A stretch of 64,000 nt of DNA, from contig JACMZG010001913.1 of assembly GCA_018340805.1 (NCBI GenBank), positions 39,070,771 to 39,134,770 on the forward strand, given 5' to 3'. The notes beneath the pieces are model-generated. The model was not told where the DNA came from. It saw nothing but the letters and a program-made list of their open reading frames with translations, and searched no databases. This DNA comes from Microvelia longipes. Taxonomy: Eukaryota; Arthropoda; Insecta; Hemiptera; Veliidae. Positions 61,401 through 64,000 of the stretch are shown here, one piece after another (within the stretch, counting starts at the first letter, position 1; every line of letters starts with the position of its first letter). The translations under genes were made by a program, and so were the position numbers.

Positions 61401-61903
61401 TAAACAATTTAACTCTATTGTTTTTATATAGGTATGACGTCATTAACCCACAATAATGATTCAGTAATAATTCACAGAAAAACTAAATAATTTTGAATCG
61501 ATCTGAAATTTAGTAGCAAACAAAAATTACCCCGTGAAAGTAATATCGTTATCTACTATAGTGTTATTTTTTTGTTTTGTTTGACTTATATAATTTAATT
61601 GAAGACTCATCTACCGTCGATAGTTTTCATTTTATTATTACACCTACCCATTCCCTTTAAACAAGTTATCGTTTAAAGGAAATGGGTAGGACTGTCATAT
61701 TTTGTCTCATCAGTCCCTTATGGATTTTTTATTGCTCCGAACTCGTGTACGGTTCATGTACTTCATGCACAAAACGGCTGTTTAAAAAAAGACTAAAATT
61801 AATACTATTATTTTTTAAATATTAAATGGTACTCACCATTTCTCCTAATACATGAATTGACTGTTTCAAAGTCAACTTGGCCCTTTTTTTCTTGACGGGT
61901 TTT
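26314..61903 (-). CDS. ABCB1: full-length ABC subfamily B transporter (P-glycoprotein/MDR type), 25 exons seen, 5' end missing
   Basis: An ATP-driven plasma-membrane efflux pump for hydrophobic compounds (family knowledge). Exons, 5' to 3': 61837-61903, 60542-60679, 59559-59629, 58399-58513, 54658-54791, 50802-50973, 50097-50221, 49425-49596, 47527-47751, 46689-46814, 45163-45366, 44552-44803, 43307-43416, 42114-42219, 40462-40596, 39534-39638, 38715-38876, 37802-38005, 36634-36734, 35961-36101, 34442-34601, 33403-33597, 28882-29088, 27293-27439, 26314-26523. Every junction is GT-AG and every phase agrees: 1,260 codons plus stop, no lesion. Order is TMD1, NBD1, short linker, TMD2, NBD2. NBD1: Walker [48 protein letters not shown]2: [45 protein letters not shown]. 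Both catalytic Glu and His residues are present, so both ATP sites should work. No ATG lies in frame in the first exon seen, so translation starts upstream of 61,903. Family assignment is firm; orthology to a particular Mdr gene is not. Confidence 0.95.
26657..27015. repeat. relative of the hAT-like element interior
   Basis: Matches 14,110-14,530 (GCCAGAGCGGTGAGCC, GTGATCAGAGGAGCTAGTAA, GATTGGGTGTGTACAAACTC) but lacks the element ends. It lies in the last ABCB intron. Confidence 0.75.
27061..27102 (+). repeat. 5S rRNA-like module of family R1
   Basis: TCGAGCTAGGTCAGTGCCTG, then GATGTGTTACCCCTGGAATA. More diverged than the copy at 16.8 kb. Confidence 0.55.
27293..27439 (-). CDS. ABCB1: ABCB exon 24
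   Basis: 49 codons with the NBD2 ABC signature ([10 protein letters not shown]) and Walker B with catalytic Glu ([12 protein letters not shown]). Phase 0 at both ends. Confidence 0.96.
27530..28424. mobile_element. fold-back element F2, copy 2 (895 bp)
   Basis: The ends TTAGTCCAAGGAGCCAGACC and, inverted, CTTAGTCCAAGAGCCGGAC form terminal inverted repeats extended by about 400-bp diverged arms. A second inverted repeat of about 30 bp (TAGTTTATAGGTTAGGAC) lies centrally at 28,010-28,110. Inserted in ABCB intron 23. Confidence 0.82.
28440..28860. other. ABCB intron 23 sequence, nothing recognised
   Basis: Purine-rich plus strand near 28,540-28,680, otherwise AT-rich. No exon-like signal. Confidence 0.5.
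28882..29088 (-). CDS. ABCB1: ABCB exon 23
   Basis: 69 codons with the NBD2 Q-loop ([19 protein letters not shown]) and the helical subdomain ending DFITTLPK. Phase 0 at both ends. Confidence 0.96.
29300..29520. repeat. GC-rich hairpin island
   Basis: About 220 bp with an abruptly high GC content. It is built of perfect short hairpins: ACGGGCC-TTC-GGCCCGT (29,312-29,328), GGGCCGC-TTC-GCGGCCC (29,354-29,370), GTGGCCGC-TTC-GCGGCCAC (29,383-29,401) and GGCCCGC-TTC-GCGGGCC (29,496-29,512) inside an outer AGCCTCTC/GAGAGGCT stem, plus ACATGGCATTTTGCCATGT (29,446-29,464). It lies in ABCB intron 22, in otherwise AT-rich DNA. Confidence 0.9.
29530..30780. other. ABCB intron 22 sequence, no gene seen
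   Basis: Contains a minus-strand B-box-like GGTTCAAATCC near 29,884-29,894 and a possible SINE remnant around it. Two diverged copies of a TTGATTGAGCTGAAATTGGT-like block lie near 30,330 and 30,640. Short ORFs here show no domain. Confidence 0.5.
30836..31242. repeat. CCGTCGAAA motif array, left
   Basis: About 20 occurrences of the core CGTCGAA or its reverse complement in about 400 bp, in mixed orientation, mostly as TTCCGTCGAAA or TTTCGACGGAATGG. ORFs of 73 to 88 codons across it are repeat artefacts. Confidence 0.9.
31574..31800. repeat. (TA)n/(TG)n microsatellite cluster
   Basis: About 230 bp of TA with two short TG segments, between the two CCGTCGAAA arrays. Confidence 0.95.
31985..32372. 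repeat. CCGTCGAAA motif array, right
   Basis: About 19 occurrences, here mostly in the TTCGACGGAATGG orientation. The outer flank reads GCGGGTCAG on the minus strand; the left array is preceded by GGGGTCAG, so both may be halves of one element (about 30,800-32,390). Confidence 0.88.
32462..32515. repeat. (TA)n microsatellite
   Basis: Imperfect TA/TACA tract. Confidence 0.85.
32935..33220. repeat. family R1 copy
   Basis: TATAGAAAAAGTATTGTGTT, AAGACCTCCTGAGTGGTTTT and a final CCAAGGTACACCGTACCGAT match R1 landmarks. Here they are in the orientation opposite to 46.1 kb and 56.8 kb. Confidence 0.7.
33403..33597 (-). CDS. ABCB1: ABCB exon 22
   Basis: 65 codons with the NBD2 A-loop Tyr ([14 protein letters not shown]) and Walker A ([10 protein letters not shown]). 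Acceptor CATGCAG, donor GTGAGT, phase 0. Confidence 0.96.
34442..34601 (-). CDS. ABCB1: ABCB exon 21
   Basis: TM12 ([18 protein letters not shown]) and the start of the linker to NBD2 ([16 protein letters not shown]). Enters in phase 2, leaves in phase 0. Confidence 0.93.
34770..34815. repeat. short hairpin with direct repeat
   Basis: AAGGATCTT and AAGATCCTT inverted around a 5-bp loop, flanked by two copies of TTGGAGCGACG. Confidence 0.7.
35961..36101 (-). CDS. ABCB1: ABCB exon 20
   Basis: TM11 region ([20 protein letters not shown], then [10 protein letters not shown]). One base in, two bases out, 46 full codons. Confidence 0.93.
36510..36558 (-). repeat. 5S rRNA-like module of family R1
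   Basis: On the minus strand CATCGAGCGAGGTTAGTACC, then TAGATGGGTGACGGCTGGGA. One of the two best preserved modules. Confidence 0.72.
36634..36734 (-). CDS. ABCB1: ABCB exon 19
   Basis: Intracellular loop after TM10 ([19 protein letters not shown]), equivalent to the ATEALENIRTV segment of the family. Leaves in phase 2. Confidence 0.93.
37365..37470. repeat. (TA)n microsatellite
   Basis: About 100 bp of TA running into MITE copy 5, whose left terminus it has replaced. Confidence 0.95.
37471..37771. mobile_element. MITE family M1, copy 5 (left end lost)
   Basis: GTTGAATTTTGAAACATTAA, GGTTTCAATAAGGTTACAC and a right end TGTAATATATCTCAATG. Confidence 0.75.
37802..38005 (-). CDS. ABCB1: ABCB exon 18
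   Basis: 68 codons covering TM9 and TM10 ([20 protein letters not shown]) and the following helix ([18 protein letters not shown]). Phase 0 at both ends. Confidence 0.95.
38570..38627. repeat. (TA)n microsatellite
   Basis: Imperfect TA tract in ABCB intron 17. Confidence 0.88.
38715..38876 (-). CDS. ABCB1: ABCB exon 17
   Basis: 54 codons with the coupling-helix segment [20 protein letters not shown], diagnostic for the second half of MDR-type transporters. Confidence 0.96.
39534..39638 (-). CDS. ABCB1: ABCB exon 16
   Basis: 35 codons: extracellular loop and TM8 ([20 protein letters not shown]). Phase 0 at both ends. Confidence 0.94.
39650..40180. repeat. 54-57-bp minisatellite interrupted by a poly(AATA)-tailed insert
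   Basis: Seven near-identical units (CATTGACCAGTAAATAAAAC, AATTCTAGAGGGAGTCTCTT) at 39,660-39,920 and 40,084-40,180. Between them, 39,925-40,080 ends in GGGTAATTTTGCCCG...(AATA)n, which resembles the 3' tail of a 5'-truncated LINE inserted into the array. Confidence 0.82.
40462..40596 (-). CDS. ABCB1: ABCB exon 15
   Basis: 45 codons opening TMD2, with TM7 ([20 protein letters not shown]). Phase 0 at both ends. Confidence 0.95.
40665..40985. repeat. dispersed repeat R5, copy 1
   Basis: Shares TATAGAATGTC, GTGTCAGACAGAAAGT-like, ATGAAATCATCT and GCCCCTGTTAACTGGCTACG with 60,700-61,045, spacing preserved, about 330 bp. Non-coding; probably a MITE. Confidence 0.7.
41090..41700. repeat. family R1 copy with weak 5S-like remnant
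   Basis: Minus-strand 5S-like remnant near 41,226-41,260, then ACAACATGCATGCAAAATTT and ACACACACTCACACACATAC in plus orientation. The order matches 45,480-46,170. Confidence 0.6.
42114..42219 (-). CDS. ABCB1: ABCB exon 14 (linker)
   Basis: 35 codons of the polar linker between the halves ([13 protein letters not shown]), Ser/Thr-rich with a basic residue before Ser, as in linkers that are phosphorylated in other P-glycoproteins (family knowledge). Enters in phase 2. Confidence 0.92.
42927..43160 (+). repeat. 5S rRNA-like module and tail of family R1
   Basis: CATCGAGCGAAATCAATTAC, TCTATGGGTGACCGCTGGGA, then two GAGGACGAG blocks and a GTACCTTGTACC end. It shows the full order: 5S-like part, GACGAG part, terminal GTACC part. 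Confidence 0.7.
43307..43416 (-). CDS. ABCB1: ABCB exon 13
   Basis: End of NBD1 ([20 protein letters not shown]) and start of the linker. Phase 0 in, phase 2 out. Confidence 0.95.
43480..43706. repeat. 62-67-bp minisatellite, about 3.5 units
   Basis: Units with GGCTAAGGTACATACAACCT and AGTGGCAGGTATCATAGAGA. Confidence 0.88.
43707..44035. mobile_element. MITE family M1, copy 6
   Basis: TACTGAGGGGCCCTATTGGT at the left, TCTAGTATATATTATTATAT at the right, canonical interior (GGAGGTTTCAATGAGGTTAC). Inserted in ABCB intron 12 next to the minisatellite. Confidence 0.8.
44552..44803 (-). CDS. ABCB1: ABCB exon 12
   Basis: 84 codons with the NBD1 signature ([10 protein letters not shown]), Walker B ([12 protein letters not shown]) and H-loop ([12 protein letters not shown]). 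The end at ATG AAG|GTACTA is supported because exon 13 continues DGVVVE in phase. Confidence 0.95.
45163..45366 (-). CDS. ABCB1: ABCB exon 11
   Basis: 68 codons with the NBD1 Q-loop ([20 protein letters not shown]) and helical subdomain (HNFIMSLPQ). Confidence 0.96.
45480..46170 (-). repeat. dispersed family R1, most complete copy (about 0.7 kb)
   Basis: Read on the minus strand: TAGGAAAAGTATTGTGCTTG, AACCGGGATGAAACCGGAAT, a (TG)n-like stretch, TTATGACGTCATTAACCCGC, GCATGTAGCCATGTATAAGA, then the 5S-like module (45,568-45,616, ATGGGTGACTACTGAGAATA) and a GACGAGCAAAGTGAGTCC tail. No ORF; class unknown. No terminal inverted repeats were recognised. Confidence 0.72.
46200..46560. repeat. degenerate 48-55-bp minisatellite, about 7 units
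   Basis: Units contain CCTACATGAGACCATCATTA and CTCATGTAGGTCGAAAGTGC. Each unit holds the inverted pair CTACATGAG/CTCATGTAG. Confidence 0.8.
46689..46814 (-). CDS. ABCB1: ABCB exon 10
   Basis: 42 codons with NBD1 Walker A ([19 protein letters not shown]). Phase 0 at both ends. Confidence 0.96.
47328..47372. repeat. perfect 20-bp inverted repeat
   Basis: Arms 47,328-47,347 and 47,353-47,372 (CTTCTGAATTGAGATCGGGC) with a 5-base loop; no mismatch. In ABCB intron 9. Confidence 0.92.
47527..47751 (-). CDS. ABCB1: ABCB exon 9
   Basis: 75 codons: TM6 region ([20 protein letters not shown]), the connector to NBD1 ([14 protein letters not shown]) and the A-loop ([10 protein letters not shown]). Phase 0 at both ends. 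Confidence 0.94.
47900..48090. repeat. degenerate short tandem repeat
   Basis: Irregular 10-20-bp units of the type CTTCTAACCACCTTTAA. Boundaries are unclear. Confidence 0.5.
48420..48945. repeat. family R1 copy
   Basis: CTTGCGTGCTAAATCTCAAA, TATTGCGGGTTAGTG, AGACCTGAAACGGATAATTG, ACACAATACTTTTCCTATAT in the order of the 45.5-46.2 kb copy. No 5S-like part was seen. Confidence 0.65.
49425..49596 (-). CDS. ABCB1: ABCB exon 8
   Basis: 57 codons: intracellular helix ([20 protein letters not shown]) and TM5 ([18 protein letters not shown]). Phase 2 in, 0 out. Confidence 0.94.
50097..50221 (-). CDS. ABCB1: ABCB exon 7
   Basis: TMD1 intracellular loop with the family segment [15 protein letters not shown]. 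Phase 0 in, 2 out. Confidence 0.96.
50802..50973 (-). CDS. ABCB1: ABCB exon 6
   Basis: TM3 and TM4 ([40 protein letters not shown]). Its first base completes the Asp codon split by intron 5. Confidence 0.95.
51330..52045. repeat. 41-42-bp minisatellite, about 16 to 18 units
   Basis: Unit contains TTACTTCCACAGTGACCAAA and GTAGGTAATTAATCATATTA. Some units are deleted or shuffled in the middle (51,590-51,920). Lies 0.4 kb downstream of the ABCB exon 6 acceptor, in intron 5. Confidence 0.93.
52755..53765. mobile_element. fold-back element F1, about 1-kb near-perfect palindrome with tRNA-like modules
   Basis: Left arm (about 52,755-53,190) and right arm (about 53,315-53,765) are near-identical inverted copies around a spacer of about 125 bp. 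The arms contain three GGCGCGGTG(G/C)TCCGC modules. One is followed by AGAGTACCTGGGTTCAAATC, which has a Pol III B-box (GGTTCAAATCC), so the arms are probably built of tRNA-derived SINE pieces. In ABCB intron 5. Confidence 0.88.
53800..54390. repeat. dispersed repeat R4, copy 2
   Basis: Parallels 6,410-6,830 (CCAGGTACCCTGAGTTTGAG, GGTCGTATTGACTCCGGACC, AACCTGGTTTTCAATAGGGT). It contains three ACTTCGGACCGGTTTCATT-like internal repeats. Confidence 0.65.
54408..54456. repeat. (TA)n microsatellite
   Basis: Short imperfect TA tract. Confidence 0.85.
54505..54595. repeat. tRNA-like SINE end
   Basis: GAGGTTCGAATTCCGCCATG contains a canonical B-box (GGTTCGAATTC) followed by ACGCCTATCCCATTAGCGAA and the inverted pair TTAGCGAATTT/AAATTCGCTAA. 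The minus strand at about 24,000-24,040 is a second copy. Confidence 0.6.
54658..54791 (-). CDS. ABCB1: ABCB exon 5
   Basis: Short exon with no start codon, found by homology: [20 protein letters not shown] and then [20 protein letters not shown], the TMD1 coupling helix. Donor GA|GTCAGT. In phase with exons 4 and 6. Confidence 0.95.
55380..55990 (-). repeat. dispersed repeat R2, copy 2
   Basis: Reverse orientation of 3,240-3,860 (CCCTCGGCTTCGCCTCGGGA, AACGTCTGGAGATAAAATCT). The minus-strand reading INFGGAAP recurs. Confidence 0.75.
56250..56925. repeat. family R1 copy with 5S-like module
   Basis: GGGTACGGGGTACCTCGGAA, the 5S-like module on the minus strand (56,367-56,410), then CACTCAGGAGGCCTCAAAAA and AAACGGATAATTCCGGTTTC on the plus strand. 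Confidence 0.7.
57275..57974 (-). pseudogene. BEL/Pao retrotransposon fragment
   Basis: Three minus-strand segments in different frames: [20 protein letters not shown], then [20 protein letters not shown] with [11 protein letters not shown], then [17 protein letters not shown] near 57,300-57,360. These are signature stretches of the BEL/Pao RT to RNase H region. Frameshifts separate them and no LTRs were found, so it is a dead fragment in ABCB intron 4. Confidence 0.85.
58399..58513 (-). CDS. ABCB1: ABCB exon 4
   Basis: 38 codons: end of extracellular loop 1, with an Asn-Leu-Ser sequon (STNLSNN), and TM2 ([18 protein letters not shown]). Confidence 0.94.
58600..59045 (-). repeat. dispersed repeat R2, copy 3
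   Basis: Reverse orientation. A G10 run near 58,765 precedes TTCAGCACCCCTAAAATTTA, and GACTTTGCCTCGGGAG is preserved. Confidence 0.7.
59212..59430. repeat. near-perfect palindrome, about 103-bp arms
   Basis: Left arm about 59,212-59,316 and right arm about 59,326-59,430, with two mismatches noticed. The right arm reads CACTGATGATGACCGTTCAA then GTTGAAAGCTGG, a CTGATGA...GAAA arrangement seen near some Penelope-like element ends. Confidence 0.9.
59559..59629 (-). CDS. ABCB1: ABCB exon 3
   Basis: Extracellular loop 1 ([20 protein letters not shown]) with an Asn-His-Thr N-glycosylation sequon, as expected for this loop. Phase 0 in, 2 out. Confidence 0.9.
59640..60541. other. ABCB intron 2, nothing recognised
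   Basis: AT-rich. No exon-like or repeat signal was identified. Confidence 0.5.
60542..60679 (-). CDS. ABCB1: ABCB exon 2 (of those seen)
   Basis: 46 codons beginning LEYCTSRD with TM1 ([20 protein letters not shown]). The first codon is TTG, directly after a TTTTTAG acceptor, so it is an internal exon and not a start. Confidence 0.94.
60700..61045. repeat. dispersed repeat R5, copy 2
   Basis: Parallels 40,665-40,985 (TAGAATGTCGGAACATATAC, GCGCCCCTGTTAACTGGCTA). It lies in the same position relative to an exon that opens a membrane half, which is probably coincidence. Confidence 0.7.
61643..61690. repeat. 20-bp inverted repeat
   Basis: CCTACCCATTCCCTTTAAAC and GTTTAAAGGAAATGGGTAGG around an 8-base loop; one mismatch. 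Confidence 0.9.
61837..61903 (-). CDS. ABCB1: ABCB exon 1 (of those seen; not the first of the gene)
   Basis: 22 codons plus one base, lysine-rich then [10 protein letters not shown], the cytoplasmic segment just before TM1. Acceptor GTTTTAG, donor GTGAGT. The first base completes a codon begun in an upstream exon not found in the window. Confidence 0.82.
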
Positions 61904-61904
61904 C

Positions 61905-62460
61905 TAAAACAGAAATAAACATAGTCATAGAATTTAAATTACTGAACAGATCAAAGTCATAAATTTGGATATTATTAAAAACTTTTCTGTATTTAGTAAG
62001 AACTTCTCCGTGTTAATTTTTAGAAATAAATCTTACCTGAATTAATGTATTGCTCTTAATGAATAAAATTAAAACTAGCTATAAAAAACAATAAACGTTT
62101 CTACCTTATAATGTTAATCCAATATAATCAATTTGTCGTAAAATTGTTTCCATTTAGTTATCTTTATTTTCGATAGTAAATATTGGTATTTAGTGTGTAG
62201 AGAGAAGATTTTCAGAAAACAAATTACGTCATTTGTTCAGATTTGATCATTTGTTTTTGTTTTTCCTAAAAAATATTTTTATTGGCTATCCTTACCAATC
62301 TAATGTAATCTATAGTCATATGTGAAGCTGTTTTAAATCCATAGGTTAGGTATGCCAAATATTCCAATTTTCTCATTAGCGAATTTCCAAAGGGAAAATA
62401 ATCAAATGTAATAGGAGCCATAAAGGATGGTTTTTCCAAATCAAGGACTTACTGATCAAG
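61905..62460. other. upstream region of the ABCB gene, start exon not identified
   Basis: No convincing minus-strand ATG exon with a matching phase. A TTAGCGAATTTCCAAAGGGA repeat end lies at 62,378. Confidence 0.4.
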
Positions 62461-62464
62461 ATTA

Positions 62465-62581
<117 letters not shown>

Positions 62582-62640
62582 CTAAATAATAGTTTAAAAA
62601 CCTTGTAAGGAATGACTCATACATTAATAATTTATCTAAA

Positions 62641-64000
62641 GAAATGGATTTTGAATGTTGTGGTGTAAATATTAATTATGATTCTTGTTTTAATTTATTT
62701 GTAGTGTGTATATATAGGTTCCCTTCTGGGAATTTTACTAATTTTCTTGATCTATTATCTGCCCTGTTTGATTACATAACTAGTAAAACAAAATCTGAGT
62801 TCATTATTTCAGGAGATTAATCTCTAGTAATGAAAAACTAATGCTTTTCGATTTGTTTGACTCTTTTGAGGCTGTATCTTTAGTAAATGTTCCAACTAGA
62901 CTTAATGTCAATGGTGGCTCTGGCTTAGACTATATCGTGGTTTCTAAAAATTTATTGTCAGCTTATTCTGTGAATGTTGATCACAACGGCTTTTCAGATC
63001 ATTCATCTCAAATACTTGACCTTTCTATTTCGTCATTGCTTTCAAAAACTACCTCAAGTCGTGATAAACAATATATTGAAACCAGAATATTTTCTGATAA
63101 CAATTATAGTTATTTTAATTACCTGCTCAAACGCGCTGATTGGAGTAAAGTATTATCATCTGTTTCTAGTGAAACTAAATATAATCTATTCTATGAGATT
63201 TTTTATGGTTGTTATGATATTGCTTTCCCTGTTAAAAAAATCAATGTAAATGCTCCGCGGTGTCCATCTTGGGTTAGCAAAGAAATAGTTCAATCTAGTC
63301 GTGATCTTAAAACTAAGTTTCTTAATAAACATAGCGATCCTCAGGAATATAAGAGAGCTAAAATTGCTCATAATAAACTTGTTCTAGGCTATAAAAAAAT
63401 ATTTGTTGATAATGAGCTTGAGTCTGCTCCTAATAAAGTAAAGAAAGCCTGGCAATTAGCAAAAAACGGTACCATTAATAATAATAAAGTTAAGAATAAT
63501 ATTAAAAGTACTAAAATCGTCATCAGATAAAATTGTAGATAATCCTTCAGATGTTGCACAGTTATTTGGTGAATACTTATCTAAAATTCCGGACCAACTA
63601 AAAAATAGTATTAAAATCCCTTCTCCTGATTCTGCCATTGATGTTAATGTTGGAATATTTAAAAACTTTACAACTATTTTCTTTCAAAGCGATGTTTCCT
63701 CAAAAGAATTGTCTAATATAGTAAAGTCCTTAAAAAATAAAAAGAATAATAGTCCCGATGGAATTTCTGATATTGTAGTTAAAAATTGCTTATCGACGTG
63801 TAGTGAGGTTTTTATTCACATTGTAAAAAGTTGCTTTGAAGAAGGTACATTTCCAAGTCTCTTAAAGCAATCATTAATAGTACCTGTTTATAAATCTGGT
63901 GAGGAAACTGATTCTAACAATTACAGACCTATCTCACTATTAAGTCCATTCTCTAAACTGGTAGAAAAATTAATTTAATTAGAATCAATAAGTTTATTTC
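62641..64000 (+). pseudogene. non-LTR retrotransposon (LINE) relic, endonuclease to RT start
   Basis: Segments in order: VVCIYRFPSGNFTNFLDLLS (62,690-62,760) with FIISGD just before a stop at 62,818, the middle of an APE-type endonuclease; then a 229-codon ORF from 62,841 with LDYIVVSKN and the terminal SDH motif (FSDHSS); a frameshift near 63,520; then the RT N-terminal part at 63,709-63,978 (SLKNKKNNSPDGISDIVVKN, SNNYRPISLLSPFSKLVEK), broken by a stop at 63,976-63,978. The pattern suits Jockey/CR1/L2-type elements. It runs off the window end. Confidence 0.85.

Overview
The window is AT-rich, intron-rich, repeat-rich nuclear DNA from an insect. The evidence is two copies of a 7tm_6 odorant-receptor gene (a family restricted to insects), spliceosomal GT-AG introns and animal-type retrotransposon relics. 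I cannot assign the order from sequence alone. Host genes are on the minus strand, and most of the rest is transposon-derived or low-complexity DNA.

Layout. (1) About 2.8-10.8 kb: an odorant-receptor gene (here Or-A) that I reconstruct as four exons with consistent phases, encoding 428 residues. (2) About 16.1-20.9 kb: a tandem paralogue (Or-B) with the same exon plan but several independent disabling lesions, one being a 554-bp fold-back insertion at the end of exon 1. A third fragment of the last exon lies at 16.1 kb. Non-coding DNA around the two genes is also paralogous, so a segment was duplicated, not just the gene. (3) About 26.3-61.9 kb: one very long gene for a full-length ABC subfamily B transporter (P-glycoprotein/MDR type). 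I could place 25 exons whose phases all agree, giving 1,260 residues with two membrane halves and two nucleotide-binding domains that both keep every catalytic motif. Only the first exon(s), with the start codon, are missing. They lie upstream of 61,903 and may be outside the window. (4) 62.6-64.0 kb: a broken LINE on the plus strand.

Between and inside these genes are many repeat families: MITEs with terminal inverted repeats, a nested hAT-like element, several fold-back elements (one about 1 kb palindrome with tRNA-like modules), a dispersed family carrying a piece of 5S rRNA, BEL/Pao, Penelope-like and LINE relics, at least five minisatellites, many (TA)n tracts, a GC-rich island of stable hairpins, and two dense arrays of a CCGTCGAAA motif. 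Several unrelated families share a GCGAAGC-type mini-hairpin core.

The genes fit an environmental-response setting (odour detection, xenobiotic efflux), but nothing in the sequence shows that they work together. I found no CRISPR array, tRNA gene or rRNA gene that looks functional.
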